From Platycnemis pennipes (Eukaryota; Arthropoda; Insecta; Odonata; Platycnemididae), in the NCBI GenBank assembly GCA_933228895.1, contig OW121850.1, positions 31,629,773 to 31,693,772 on the forward strand: a stretch of 64,000 nt of DNA, in the 5' to 3' direction. Positions 46,462-59,609 of this stretch are shown one piece after another. The notes beneath the pieces are model-generated. The model was not told the origin of the DNA, did not search any database, and saw only the letters and a list, made by a program, of their open reading frames with translations. Position numbers and translations under genes: made by a program. Within the stretch, counting starts at the first letter, position 1. The number at the start of each line of letters is the position of its first letter.

Positions 46462-46530
46462 TCACATGGACCGGGAATAGAACCACGAATCTTTGGCTGC
46501 GGAGACCACTACGCTACCCAGGATCCCTAA
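46462..46530 (-). repeat. tRNA-like SINE head nested in hAT
   Basis: The reverse strand reads CCTGGGTAGCGTAGTGGTCT, with GTAGCGTAGTGG fitting the A box, and about 35 bp later GGTTCTATTCC, 9 of 11 to the B-box consensus. No clean acceptor stem, so SINE-derived rather than a tRNA gene. Body boundaries not defined; the interval 46175-46470 may belong to it. Confidence 0.55.
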
Positions 46531-48014
46531 TTCGCATGGCAAATTCACGGAGGTTCAAGGTACTACTGTCGGCGCAGAAATTATGTGCACTCGAGTTTGA
46601 ATACAAATAACAAGTTTACAACTAGGCTTACAGAAAAACTCATCACACCGGTGCTTTTCTTACTTCATTTTGCGTTATTGAGTGGCAAATTTAAATTTTT
46701 AAAACGTATTTGCATATTTTTTACAACGGTTGTGACATAAAAAGTGCCTGTTTTTGACGGTGTTCGAGCAAAGCACCGACTTTGATGACCCGTAAATCAA
46801 TACTAAGTCGTTCAATTGTAACCAAAGTTTAAATAGTTTTAGGTATACATGTTTTCTATGCATACTGTAAGTTTCCAGTATATAACCTTAAAATAAAAAG
46901 AGCTGTTATCAATTTTATAAAAAGTTAGCAATTCGAAACTGGGGTGTCGTAGAATTTCGTTCTTGGTGGCGTTAAAATCCGCATGTCCTGAACGTATCCA
47001 ATATGTAATTGTCTAATATTTCAACACATTTGTTTAATTTATATCGAATGGTATTTATATTGGCGAAAGCGAGTCCCTCAGAAAGCGACTGGCATTGTTT
47101 AAGCCATGGTCCTTATATTACATTATTTTATAGGGACTTTGGTTTAAGCCGTGCAGTGTTGCCGCGTACATCCTCTCCTGGGCCCCCTAGGCATCATAAG
47201 GGAGCAGATTTAGGTACCTTTTTCAGCCGCTAGATTTGGGCATCGACGGGTGCATCCTTTTCCCATGATGGAAAGCGAGAACCGCGAGAACAGTGGACTC
47301 GATGAAGATAGCTACCAACGAGGGAAAGTATTTTGGCTGAAAGTTTGTTGATATTTTTAAATTCGTCGTGTTGATTCGTTTATCACAATAAAATATCGTT
47401 ATAGGGAGTAGTGACCTGACGGAGAGATTCATTCAGAAGTAGGAGAAGGCCGAATTGTTCTACATTAAAATAAATGTATTATCTAAATTTCGGAAATGAT
47501 GAGAAGATGCTAATCTACGGTACTCTAAACTCAAATTAAATTCTGTCTGTACACAATGGCATGAGAAATTCAACAATATGGATTGTGTTAAATTTTGTAC
47601 ATAATTTGTCATCCCTTTCACATTCTCTTGTTTTTCATCGGTTTCAATCCCAGCAGATGGCAATACCTGCGTAAGGATATCCCAATTCACGAATATGTCC
47701 CAATTCGTGCCCCCTTTTGGGTTAGCCAGCTAAATTTTAGGCACCCAAATCCATGCTTCCTAATGCCTAACGAGTTGGGACACAGCTTATTTTATTTTTG
47801 AGCTTGTTTTTACAGTAGGGAGTGCTACGCTCTACGATAAATGCAACTTAAACTTCTCTCACGTTTGAGACTTGTAGCCAGGCAGTTGCATATACACTCA
47901 CTTTAATCCTTTACAAGGTTACAAAAACTATTAAACTAATAAAAATTTAAAGTTTTCGATAAAATTTGGGGGGGGGTCATGACCCCTGTGACCCCCCCCC
48001 TGAATCCGCCACTG
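46531..48014. other. Right part of hAT interior, nothing coding recognised
   Basis: AT-rich sequence with only short open frames (for example 47009-47233, 47460-47690), none with a transposase motif. It ends in the G-run and the right terminal inverted repeat. Confidence 0.5.
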
Positions 48015-48022
48015 GTATGGCA
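48015..48022. mobile_element. hAT target-site duplication, right
   Basis: GTATGGCA, identical to 44593-44600; the sequence after it continues exactly like copy 1 from 13697. Confidence 0.95.
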
Positions 48023-50631
48023 TCCAGAATATCCTTACATTTTTACCTTCGCCGACAAAATATTTCCCAATTCAAAGTTCAGACAAAACAGTGTATTCAA
48101 TGCCGTAACAGTGATTCATTTAAATCGTTTTTGTGAGTTCGTGTATTCTCCTACAATTACACATTAACCTAATTGTGCGTAATATTTTTTATTCCAGTGG
48201 ATGATGTCAGCGGTCATCCGAATTGAAGTTGTTTTTATGGAGTGTAATTCGGAAATCCTTTCTATGAGTATTCGGAGAAAGCTCCCGGAGGAAATACGGT
48301 AAGTGAAGAAGTTCTCTCTCTATCTGCAAGCTTGATGCATCATTTATCATTTAAAACAAAAATGTTTAGCCACTATCTGCGCTGAGCTTTTCAACAATTG
48401 AAGGGTGATTAATGACACCTAGTATTGGAGTCTATATTAGATTTCGAGTTGTGTTACTGCGTCATACTTCACAAGAGGTAATCGTAGGTATTCCTCGAGG
48501 GTAATGAATTTAAAAGCGTTTACTCGAGAGTAGGATTTATTTTCTGGTACTACGACTACGTTTGTATGATTACAGTGTTATCACACTTCATCCTTAGATA
48601 CATAATCGACGTACGTGAATGAGGCAAGATTCTTATATTCGACGATAGGATTGACACGTTGGAGCGATACCAACTTGACATCCGCGGTCCTTCCAAATGA
48701 ATGAATTGACATTTTGACTGTTAACCGTTTGGGCCCTTTTTCAACATCCGTATGCACATCGGCTCATTTTCAGTTCGTTAATCTGATGCATTTACCGATT
48801 AATTGCTGGAAGGAATGGCCGTGAGTTAGTTTTAACCTTTCCGACAATTATCAATCCTTGAATTTTAATTATTAATACTATGTGGTTGCCTCTTTCTCGG
48901 AGAACACTTAATTGTGTATTTAGAACATATTTCATCAAAATCTAGGCTTTCCTTTTCCACCTGGGGTTTCACCGTATGACTTTTAATGGTCATTTAATGT
49001 ATGAACTATGTGAATCAAACACGCATGTTGATGCTTCGAGACGAGCCCGAATGGATGGGTGAATCATTCGGTTATTCATATTGTTACTTGTTTTAAGTTT
49101 CACTCCGTGAAAATCAACATTATCAGTTGTTATCGGGAGTTGTGTTCTATCCTACCGTGATGGCCGAACTTGACTCTAAAATCGGCCGTCATAGCGTCTC
49201 CAGTTCATTCTAACCTCCTTGGCCTCGACCGACGATGCAACAGTATGGATGGATTCACTAGAATAGCGTGGCCTTGTGCTTGGGAATCAGTCATTCGTGG
49301 GCACATGTTCGTGTTTGGATGTCTCGTCGTTGCTCGGAGCGAGTGCAAAAGCAGGTTTCTTATGTTCCCCACGTTCTTCTGTTTCTAACCTCAGACCTTT
49401 TACTTGCCCCTCAACCTCTTGGCTCTTGGTTGGTGACATCGTTGCTTAAGGTATCAATTATAGCGGGAAAAATACATATAAGAACCCAATTAATTTTTCC
49501 AATTATTATCTCTTCCCTCTGACCTTGAAAGCATGCTGAATCTCCTTCCCTATTTCAATTCCAAACATTGTTTTCGTTTTCCTCCGATTATGAAAGCAGG
49601 ACGTATTAGTGGTTAGGGTTAAAATCAACCCTCAGATTCGTGAGAAAATGGTGATTTTAAAGGCATGCGTTATAGTTTCCTGGCAGAGGTGATTTTAATA
49701 TTTAGATCATTTATATACCTATTTCAAGAGTTACAACATCACATTGTACATGAGCTTGAGAGCGTAATCTGACTGATAGCGTAGCTGGGAGCCGCCCACA
49801 CAGTGTGATTACTCGTTTGCCAGCCCTTAATAACGTTACTCATTTTTTTATCTGGCGTGAGGAGCCAACATTCAAAACATTATAGTGATATTTGAATGTG
49901 CATCGAAATTAGAATAGTAGGACTACCATCGGCTACAACTATCTGCAGTGTCACCGGCTTTTTCCCATCATCCTTCTCAAAGATTGGTTAATACAAAGTG
50001 ATGACAAAATTTACGATCCCGTTCGTATCACGTACTTCCGCCTCTGTTACGATAGGTTACACTCCACCCTTATATTTCTAAAGAGAACAACGGAAGCTTA
50101 AAAGATCGAAACTGGGAGTCATGCAGTCATTCTTTCAGCACGACTACGATTGAATGCTTCGCTATTCTGTGAGGTGTCGATTTCGAAGATTAGTTGACGC
50201 CTCTTTTAAGGCGTTGTGAGGCAAGCTCGGTGTTATGACGTGCGAAGCCGAGGGAAAGGGCTTCACAGTGGGGTCATTCGTATTGTGCAACACCCTTTTG
50301 CGGTCCAATGCGGCCAATGTTTACAGGGAGTGCTCGAGTCGAAGTAGGTACCGAGGATAATTTATTGCTATAATGAAATCTCGATTCGTCCCTATCGGTG
50401 CGCGTAAGCTTAAAGTATTGGTCGTGGGACACCAAAATAGAAATGCCAAAGAACGCGATTGAAAAGCGGTCATTTAGGACTTCGGAGTTACATCCAGTAA
50501 GGCATGTTCTTGGAATCCTGCTGTTGACCGAGATAACATAAGGGGGAGGAGCCATGAGACGGAATTGACTTGAAGCTGACTTCAAGTTCTTTTTTTAACG
50601 TCTTCCTTTTTGTCAGAAGACGGATTGGTGT
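48023..50631. other. Non-coding stretch of copy 2
   Basis: Counterpart of 13697-16560 minus the 292 bp missing at 49061/49062. Overlapping open frames at 49170-49388 and 49268-49522 mirror those in copy 1 and are not recognised. Confidence 0.45.
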
Positions 50632-50830
50632 GGAGAACTAGATTCATAGCCTCCAACCTCACTACACCCCCGCAAAGGATCGGGTTCGAACACTGGCAGT
50701 GGCAGATATTTTCAACGGTAAACCATGATGTACTTATTATGTTAAACCTTTAATTGTGTGCCTTGTGAAAAGCATTCGAGTTCACTTGTCCACTGTCGGA
50801 TGGGACGTTAAATCGCGGTCCGCGTATTTT
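50632..50830 (+). repeat. SINE family A, copy with head retained, copy 2
   Basis: Starts GGATTGGTGTGGAGAACTAG, with B-box-like GGGTTCGAACACT at about 50684-50696. It is followed by GGCAGATATTTTCAACGGTA, GTGCCTTGTGAAAAGCATTC and TCGGATGGGACGTTAAATCG. Copy 1 lacks the first 60-odd bp of this SINE. Confidence 0.8.
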
Positions 50831-51805
50831 GTCATGAGTAGGTTATTTTCGACTCCGTGTATCTCGCCACCCTTCCTCTTCCATTCCAATCCTATTGCAT
50901 TCCGGTCAAAAGGGAGGATACGGGATTAATTTAAACTGTAGATGAGTAGAGGACTGAGGACATAACTATTCCTTGGCCTTGGGCTGGGGACATACCTATT
51001 CATGAGTTCTCCGAAAATTCTTGTCGCGTGAATATTTGGATGTGAAATACTTTATTTCCCCAATCCCCTATCCTACTTCAGTTTCTAATCGCAGATTTTT
51101 CCTTCTTCTTCACCATCCATGGTTGTCCGTGGTGACATATGCCGCTTTAGAGTTCGGTTGTAATGAGATGAGGAGCGAGAAAACTACATTTAGAATTAAT
51201 TAAATTGTTGCACTTCACTCTTATTTCAAAATCAGTACGTAACTCTTTCCCTTTACGTCTTAGAATCTTCTTTACTCCCTCTAGTCCAGTGTTTCACTCT
51301 TCCACTGGCCCCAAGCTTTTTTCTCCCCCGGCAACCCATCTTCGATCTGAGCGTTCAACAAAATATATTTTAGACATATATTCTCAATTAAACACTACTG
51401 GGAAAAGTGTTGAAATTTTTTTTATTTATTTATTATTCAATCATATGGAGGCTCGATTGTTCCCTTTGCCAAGAAAATTTATTAAGAACCAAAATTTGGT
51501 GGCCATCTAGACAGATTGTTTCCTGGATATGTTTCCTCTATGGTATGTCCCAGCTGTAAAGTTGATTCAATGATATTTACTATTCACAATTAAGATATAT
51601 TGATTTCTGTGTGCGGTAAATATTTCAGCTGGAGGTACTCGAAAGACGAAAGTAATTACCGCGTATGTGTTCAAAATTAATTCAAGTCCCTAAATAGGTG
51701 ATACACGAATCATCAATTGCTCCTCTGTCCTTTTCTATCAACTGCCTATTATTCTGAATTTCGTATATGCACAAATGTGTCATCTGCATAAGAAAACTGG
51801 GAATC
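50831..51805. other. Non-coding stretch of copy 2
   Basis: Counterpart of 16701-17676. The open frame at 51205-51510 is longer than in copy 1 through indels; no domain recognised. Confidence 0.4.
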
Positions 51806-51940
51806 GGGTCGGCTTGGTGGCTATAATACTTGCCTTCTATCCCGGCACCAGCAGATTCATCATTGGCATACCATTGAGTATTTTTGAGTACCTTGTGGAG
51901 GGTCCCTCCGAGTTCAGTAATCTGGTTTAGCTGTGAGGTT
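51806..51940 (+). repeat. SINE family A, partial copy, copy 2
   Basis: Counterpart of 17677-17810, with GGGTCGGCTTGGTGGCTATA at the head. Confidence 0.6.
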
Positions 51941-52894
51941 TATTAATTCATTAGTGAAAATCAACTACTTAGTTTTTCCACAGTTGGTTACTTAATTTTT
52001 CCTAAGACTAATCTTAAGAAAATATATGCATTTATGTTCATGTGCACTTATTCCTTTCATAAAGAGTACCCAGGATATTTCCAATGCCCTATTTTTCTCC
52101 ACCCTTCCTCCGTTCCCTGAAAACTCCTATCTATATCCACTTACCGACTATTGGTGTCTGCCACAAATGGCCTTAGTTGATGGTCGCCTCTCCCAAATAG
52201 CTACTTATATATATTATAAGGAAAACTTGTGCATATTACCTGAGCTTATTCAATGAGATGGAGGTGTGCTATATCTTATGTATCTATCCCTTACATCATC
52301 TTTACATAAAAGGCAAATGAGGCTCATTTTTTAGAAGCGGAGGCATCCTATGAAAAATCATCTCAATTTATAAAATATTTTTCATGTGCTTCTGGTGGTA
52401 AAGAGTGCAGCAATATATTTGAATCATCCTATGCCACAGTTATATTATTTAGGCACATTACTGTGTTTTATTTTTATTTTCATTAGTTTTTATTAAAGGG
52501 GGTTGTGAATAAATGGGCTGATATAGGCTTATAATTACCAAATATTTTAGTTTACAGTTTCATAAATTTTCTTCATAATAATCTTAAGATGTTTCGGCAC
52601 CATAAATTGACAAAAAAGTTCAAAACTGCAGTAAAAAAATAAATAGAATGTAAATAAATCTTTCAATGAAAGATAAATTTTGAAATTTAATGATTAGAAT
52701 GTTTCCGATGCCACAAGAGCTTGCAACTAAATAAATCGTATCCACGAATAAAACATTGGCAATGATTCTTGGTTCGTGTAATCATCACTGTTGAACCCCT
52801 AAAATGCCTTTTTATTAGTTAGTAATCAATGTTAAGTACATTCAAGGGCTCATGGATTTCATTCTATCACTGTTAAGATGGATTCAACTTAATA
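51941..52894. other. Non-coding stretch of copy 2
   Basis: Counterpart of 17811-18779. An 18-bp stretch of copy 1 near 18665 (CTCAACACAATTGTGGTC) is missing at about 52797. Confidence 0.4.
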
Positions 52895-53510
52895 TTAGAG
52901 TATGATATCCTTATCTTCAATAAAGTTCAATTTAATCACTCACTCACTCTATCAGAGATTCAACACGAAGGTTGGTTTGCATAGGTGAGGGTAGAGCTCA
53001 CCCCTTACTAAGCCAATGGCATGTGAAATTCACACATTCAGGGACAGGGGGCAGGTTCCTTTCCCTCTCCAAGGATTTTTTCGTTCGGGGGCATCAAAAG
53101 GCTTCACCCGGGACCCTCCGATCAGTAGCCAAATGCTCGACCAACTAGGCCACCACGCTTCCTAATCTCTCACACACATAAATATTATTACGTAAGGAAT
53201 AATTATATCTTTTACATAGAAATGATTCAGAATAATTTCCAAATTAAGAAATGCTGATTCCTTCCAATTTTGGGGGCTGCGATTTCTTCTTCTAACACTT
53301 ATTAAGAACTTCCTAATTCTTCAAGCAGATTTGTATTATTTTATTGTATTATCCCTATCATCAATAAAGTTCAATTTAATATCTCACAAACATAATTATT
53401 ATTGCCTTTAGCTATCTTATATTTTACAAAAAAAGTGATTCTTAATAATTGCCAAATTAAGAAATGCCACATAATGTGTCTAATTCTTCAAGCAGATTTG
53501 TCTTATTTTA
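52895..53510. repeat. Local tandem duplication split by a SINE, copy 2
   Basis: Counterpart of 18780-19400, with the same two modules and the same SINE position. Confidence 0.75.
52944..53162 (-). repeat. SINE family B, copy 2
   Basis: 219 bp, same length as in copy 1, flanked by TAATCACTCAC (52933-52943) and TAATCTCTCAC (53163-53173). Inherited from before the large duplication. Confidence 0.85.
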
Positions 53511-53738
53511 CAACAAGAATAATTTCATCACTACCAGTTTACTTGCTTTCATGGCATAGTTGGCTCTAATATTACTTCCTTAGCTGAAGCTGTATTTTCC
53601 TCTCCAAAACAAACCAAATTTTCCAAAGTTGATGAATGAATTGTTAAATGCTAATGTAAAGCTGATTTAATTTAAATGTTTTCCAATGGTTTTCTCTATT
53701 TAACTTCATTGCAGAGTGTGAAAATCTGATGGAACCAT

Positions 53739-54134
53739 TTGACAAAATGTGCATTATGGTCCTTAAATGTGAGGCCTTATACTGAACCCAGGAATGGAAA
53801 TTCAATAAATGGATTCCACAATAATCAGGACCAAAACTCTGACTTGCGGATTGGACCAAGGAAATGCAACCAAATGGAGAATGAGCCCATGAAGAGGAAC
53901 AACAGGTTTAAAAGTAAAACAAATAATCTGGTAAATAAGGTGACCACTACACATAACAATTTTTATTGCAGGTATCAAGGAATATCAACTATGTGTTTTT
54001 GTTTCTGTAAATGTTTATGTACTTATCCGTGTTGCTATATTTGTTGTTTGTTTGTCAATGATATAGGTAGTAATTATATGTGTGGTATATACCTAACACT
54101 AGGTAGGATAGCACATGATCATGATGCTATTTGA
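53739..54134 (+). CDS. Open reading frame shared by both copies, unrecognised (copy 2)
   Basis: A 131-codon frame, equal to 19654-20019 plus ten N-terminal codons that are interrupted in frame in copy 1. Same Cys-rich second half. No family recognised; doubtful as a gene. Confidence 0.15.
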   Translation: MTKCALWSLNVRPYTEPRNGNSINGFHNNQDQNSDLRIGPRKCNQMENEPMKRNNRFKSKTNNLVNKVTTTHNNFYCRYQGISTMCFCFCKCLCTYPCCYICCLFVNDIGSNYMCGIYLTLGRIAHDHDAI

Positions 54135-55812
54135 GGTGTCTAATATTAAGCAAGGTATAATGCCTCGACTAGTGAGGGAAAGCACAGTTAGAGGCATCAG
54201 GTGGAAAAGAGTTGATTAACTCTTTTGTGTTGTACCTACTACTGGGAGCTCCCTTAGGTAGGAATGGTACATCTATATAAGGTGTACTCACAAACATATG
54301 CTGTGCACAGCACATACCATGGCACAAAAATTATCAAACAATATGACAAAACTTATTAGATATGAGTACAAAATTAGGTAGGAGTGTATATGTATACATA
54401 ATGTTAAACCAAGATATTTGACCACCTAATGTAATTTGGTACTTTTGTATTGACTCATCTTTAATAAAATTCTCATTCATTTCTTTTTAGTGTTCACATC
54501 CTCCATTGCTCCAATTGAGCATCTATGAGGAGGATTGTACTAATCTGCTCTCTACACAGGATAGAAGAATGGATTCTTCAGCCGAAGAATTTAGCAAGTA
54601 GCAGTAGTTTTGGATAAGTGGTAGCTGGCTAGTAGGTAAAGTAGTTAGTTGATGAAGTATTTAGAATTTGATGTAGTTAGTAGTAAAGTAGCATTAACAC
54701 TCAATAACACAGTGGAATTGCAAGCTGCTAACTTCCTTCCCATTTACAGGAATCGTTTCATGTCACGAGGTGGGAATGACTCATTCCCATTCTTGTGTCA
54801 TGTTTCCTTCCTGTAACTTTTGCATTTGTTGCATTCCATTGCTTGCTTTTCCACACATTTTTGGGGGCTGTGATTTTTGTGTACTAATCCGCTCTCTCCT
54901 TAGGAGCACCAGAGAAAGCTGAGCTGACAATTTCCAGTGTGATAGCCTTCCCATGCCTGTTCTTTGATGCAGAATGAATTCATTGTTAGTAAGTCATGCT
55001 GATGCACATATATTCTAATCAATCCATCTTTTAATTCATCGCAGTTATAATTACTTGTATTTTTCCATTATTAAAATGTTAAACCTGAATGGATTTTGGG
55101 ACTATTTAGTGACGATTCATTCTTTAAAGGTCCAAAAACTTAATAACTGTCCCAGGAGCTATGAAATAATCATTAAAATTTAATAGCTTCCGTTACTGCT
55201 ATTGAAAATTTAATGATATCCATTCTGCCATTTGTTTTCATCTACATTCAGTAAATGTGGTTCCCTAAAGTTATATGCTTAGCAGTTATCATTAGTTATA
55301 ATGACTATATTTATTTTTGTTCAACGATCATATACATGATAGAAGACAGGTCAATGAATAAAAGATTATGCACTTGAACAAATTACAATCACAATGAGGA
55401 AAAGAAAAATAGCAGCATAAAAAACATACAAGCTAAAATACCAATATCTTTATTATACTTTTTGCTCAAAGAAATCATTAGCACTATAATAACATTTTTT
55501 AAAACAAGGAAAGCCTTATTTCTTCGGAATAATGGGGGAGAAAGAATTTTTTTTCAGTTGAGCAGGCTGGTTGTTGAAAATATATTTAAGGGTTGAATAA
55601 GTATGGTTCACTAAAGTAGGACTCTGTTACCCTGACAATCCAATTAACTTCAGTAGTGACTGAGGTTTTTCATTAGAATATATATTTCTAATTGAATTGT
55701 TTGAAGAGAACATGTAGACCTCATATCCCATCTGTCAGAGTGACATTTCAAGGACTGTAGTCGGTGCAGCAACTTTAAACCCCGTTTCCACATTTTTAAT
55801 TGCATACCGTTC
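54135..55812. other. Non-coding stretch of copy 2
   Basis: Counterpart of 20020-21700, including the GTAGTTAGT-type simple sequence at about 54600-54700. No gene recognised. Confidence 0.4.
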
Positions 55813-55825
55813 CACCTATTACAGA

Positions 55826-56072
55826 GACCGCCGCTCATCTCCACAAATTGAAGGGGCAAAACCAAAGAAAAGAAGAGAGAAGAGCAGAAGAGAGAAGAGC
55901 AGACGGGAGAAGAGCAGATGAGAGAAGAGCAGAAGAGAGAAGAGCAGAAGAAAGAAGAGCAGAAGAAAGAAGAAGAGAAGAGTGAGGAGGCAGAACATGC
56001 TGCAATGTTTTCCCAGCTACTTCTCATGAGGATACATACGATGAAGTTCCACAAACTTCATACCCACAATCA
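55826..56072 (+). repeat. Purine minisatellite, expanded in copy 2
   Basis: Counterpart of 21704-21938 with about two more GAGAAGAGCAGAAGA-type units. The plus-strand frame 55800-55985 reads repeats of EERRAEERRA, the low-complexity translation of the array; it does not extend in copy 1, where a TGA interrupts it. CAGTAAGT follows at 56071-56078. Confidence 0.6.
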
Positions 56073-56172
56073 ACAGTAAGTTTTTCCATTTAAAGTGTCA
56101 CTATTTTCTTTATTTGATTAAAGTTATTTCCCACTGAGTATATATTCATACATACCTTGACATAAATTGAAT

Positions 56173-56340
56173 TACTTCATTATTGAGTCCACAGTCATTC
56201 ATATGAGAATACCCTGTTCATTGAGAATAGATGGTGCTCTACTCCATTATTGTGTCCATAGTCATTGTTATGAGAATACTCTGTTGATGTAGGTTAGACG
56301 TTGCTCTACTCAATTATTGTGTCAGCACAATGTCAGCATT
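56173..56340. repeat. 67-bp tandem minisatellite, copy 2
   Basis: Counterpart of 22036-22203, same number of units with scattered substitutions. Confidence 0.7.
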
Positions 56341-57112
56341 CTAGCATTTGTATATGTATATTTTTTCAATTCAACAGGAGAGATGAATCATTATTTCATG
56401 CATGGTCATCAGTTTTTTTTTGTGTGTTTCATATTAACTTAAGCAAACATGTCTTTTGAGGACGATTATAGCTATAGATTATGCATGGGAATTCTAAATC
56501 AAATGGAAGGTAATATAAATATGTATAAACCTAATGCCACCAATGAACCCCAGGACTTTGAACAAATGGGATAATTTTTTTGACATGTCAGCAAGGAAAA
56601 AAAACAAAGACAATAAACAAAGGAGGTTAGAAGGCACATGAGGAGTGACGAGGGAAACTCATGAAGAGGGGTTCTCATCGTACTCATTAAGGATTAAGTC
56701 CCATCTTCTTGGTGAAGAATGGCGTATTACTTGGCCTCTGATAATGATTTCACGTATTTTTAAAGATATAATAGCGGTTCTATTGACAAAATAATTTGTT
56801 GCAGCATCACATAAAATGCATATGAGTATTTTAATGTTGGACATATTATCATTTTACTAGTTAATTATAGCTGGTTATATTAAACCTATTAAAAAATAAT
56901 AGGAATTATCCTGCGTGCTATATAACTTTCCAACTTTTATATGAGAAATGAGAAATTACATTCCTTAATCCATCTTCCTACTCTTAGTTTTACAATTCCC
57001 AAAATTATCATGACCTTTAAGTAGCTCCAGCAGTAAGCTATTATGACTGTGCCAAAAAAATGTCCTGCCTTGCTTAACATATCATCTGTAAAAAAAACTC
57101 TACAAATATAGA
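56341..57112. other. Non-coding stretch of copy 2
   Basis: Counterpart of 22204-22951. Slightly longer owing to an A-rich indel near 56590-56615. Nothing recognised. Confidence 0.4.
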
Positions 57113-57270
57113 TGACCCCTGGAAAAGCTTAATTGGTAAAAGTGCCTTAACATAATCAGAGGATTTAGGTTGAAGTCCAGTCAAGGTGAATGATTTCTTT
57201 CATCCAAATGTGCTATTGAGAATGTTTGTAGCACTGTCAGTGTATAGACAAAGAAGTTAAGGAGATGAAA
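57113..57270 (+). repeat. Degenerate tRNA-derived SINE (family C), copy 2
   Basis: Counterpart of 22952-23110, same A- and B-box-like blocks. Confidence 0.45.
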
Positions 57271-58264
57271 TCACATTTAAGCATTTAAATGAGTGAAATA
57301 AATATGTGATTTGTGTAAATGATGATTGATATATTCAGACACTAACTACCACATTTAGCACTTAACTAATGTTAGAACAATCAGTTATATAGATTATGCT
57401 AACAATAAGGGGAAGAATTATTGGCACCACCATTATGATGAATGATCAATGACAAAAGGTCAGCTTTTATTAGATTCATAAAATATATTTGTTTCATATT
57501 GGTACATTAAAAATTGAATCATTTAAAAAAATTATTATGAATACAATATATGTTAATAATAATAATTTAAAATATAAATGTACCATATAAAGAAGATTTA
57601 TCATTAAGATATTTAAAGTTCTTGTGTTAATTCATTTCAAAAAGATAGGGACTATTGCTGGAACTTCATATTTTAGGATGGAAGTCTTAGTGGAGCATTT
57701 TAAGGTGGGAGATGAGAAAAAAAAATGAAAATCAGCATCACAGGTTTAAGATATACTTATTATCGTCAATTGCACATATATGGCTGGTAAGATGTTACTT
57801 CAATGCTTTGTTAACACATCTAACATTTAAAACTTAATCAGACTGCTCGGAAATACAAATTCATATTTAACGACAATTTTTACATCAGTTCATGGATGAA
57901 TATTCTATGACTTTTCTTATTCATTGCCTTTTAAAATTTCATCGTCATTCATTAAAAATGTTACTGTATTTAATTACTTCTTAAGAAATAAAATAGGTTT
58001 CAATTTTTTTCAATGTCCCACGTGTATTTATTTTATTTACCAGTTTCAGTACTGATGCATGATTCGGATGTCCATTGAGTCCAAGGAGTACTTTATTCCA
58101 ATACATCATCAGAACTGAGCCAGTGCAACCCTATTTCCGGCATGTAAGCAGACCAAACTAGGATCTACCAGACCTACATTTCCTCACTTATAGTGAGCTG
58201 GTTTCTTCACCATTATAGGTAAAATATAACTTTATTTAAAATTTTGTACAAATAAAATGCATTA
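57271..58264. other. Non-coding stretch of copy 2
   Basis: Counterpart of 23111-24104. Nothing recognised. Confidence 0.4.
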
Positions 58265-58320
58265 TGTCCACCAAAGAAAAAATTTAACACCTGAGTGCTA
58301 AATTTTTTCTTCTGTGGACA
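58265..58320. repeat. Long imperfect hairpin, copy 2
   Basis: Left arm TGTCCACCAAAGAAAAAATT, right arm ending TTTTTCTTCTGTGGACA. Stem retained despite changes on both arms relative to 24105-24160. Confidence 0.6.
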
Positions 58321-59249
58321 AATTAAAGTAATAATCAATCAAGATCAGCTAATTTCTACAATAATTTTTCGTGAATATTCATTGGTTAAAATGTCTTCTC
58401 AAAATAATGTATACAATCTTTAACCTCAGTATGGGATATCTATGGTGCATTTAAAGAGTTTCGTCTGTTCCAATTTGTCTTTTCTAATTTTGAATAAATA
58501 CAATAGCAATAATTCTTAAGGGAAATAGATAAGTAAATACCAAAGATGATTATGTAAATATAGGGAAATAAAAATTCATTTCAGCAAGAATTCTTTTTTA
58601 GTTTCAAACTCAAACAGGTTTTGTTCAATCGTGATCTTTGAGCAGTAGGTAATTTTCAATTGCATTGCTCTTGTTGAGATTTCCACTTAATATAACTGTC
58701 TTTACTTAAAAGGCTGTAATAGAACCTACTTGGTCTGTGATCATCATTCCAAAATACACTTCATCGAGGGATCTGTGATATTCCATTCTGACTACTGACT
58801 ATGATTTCAAAATTCTTTTAGGATGAAAAAACATGGTGAAGGTACAATTAAAATAAGCAGCCTTATCTGGATGAAGAATGATGCAGAATATGAAGCAGAA
58901 TGTGTTTTATGCATAAAGACTTAAACATGTGTGCATTGAAGTGATGTGACAATTACTATGGCATTTTTGGCAAGAGACATATGTATCTGATGTCAAGCCA
59001 GCAGCATCAATGCTAATTAAGATTCTTCATCCCTATGAAATTTGCTGTCAGAGATGGGTTAGGTGTATATCTGCAGGGCAGATAGAACAGTTCAGGTACT
59101 TAAGCTAAGGGGCAGGTAGTGAGGCCTTTATTCAGTGAATATAAGGGGTCTTATGGTAATATTCAGGTTACATAAGAGGGAGGTATTCTTAGGTATCAGA
59201 AGGGGCAGATGTAGATAGAGAGTATTTGTGTAGGACAGTACATACCTTG
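58321..59249. other. Non-coding stretch of copy 2
   Basis: Counterpart of 24161-25104 with a single TTTTATGCATAAAG unit near 58905. Nothing recognised. Confidence 0.4.
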
Positions 59250-59480
59250 ATTACATACACTATGAGTGTGTGCTTGTGTGAATTGATGGAGTGTTTGTGT
59301 GAATGTGTTGGCATGTTGCTTGCTTAGTTTTAGTATCACTAGCTTTTTTATTAGCTGGTATTTGTGTGTAGTGATCTGTAGATGGTTGAGTAACTCCTTG
59401 GGTGTAGACTAATTTGGTATAGACTGTTTGAATGATATGATGAATGTGTGAATGAAGTGATGCATGAGTGAAAGTTGCAG
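59250..59480. repeat. TG-rich simple repeat, copy 2
   Basis: Counterpart of 25105-25345. The reverse His-rich open frames are low-complexity translation. Confidence 0.6.
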
Positions 59481-59609
59481 AGTGGTTTTGAATGAGATAT
59501 ATATACACACCATACAGACTTACACAGACACAAATTAGCAGAGTTTAGAGTGTAGTCTACGTAAGCCTAATTTCTATGCAGGAAGGGAAAAGTTAAGAAA
59601 GGCGATGTG

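Larger units (their letters stand above)
44601..48014. mobile_element. Non-autonomous hAT DNA transposon, 3,414 bp
   Basis: Terminal inverted repeats CAGGGGCGGATTCAG (left) and CAGTGGCGGATTCAG (reverse complement of the right end) enclose the element, with an exact 8-bp target-site duplication GTATGGCA. An 8-bp duplication with CAGNGGCGGA-type ends is diagnostic of the hAT superfamily (family knowledge). Next to both ends lie poly-G/poly-C runs and a GGTCATGACC palindrome. No hAT transposase (no DDE or RW motif region) is seen; interior open frames are short and unrecognised. The interior contains at least one SINE, another tRNA-like head and a MITE-like segment. The homologous site in copy 1 is empty, so insertion followed the large duplication. 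Confidence 0.95.

Noticed and set aside
44601..48014. Autonomous hAT transposon with transposase
   Set aside because: No open frame with hAT transposase motifs could be found on either strand; interior is made of SINE and MITE fragments and unrecognised DNA.
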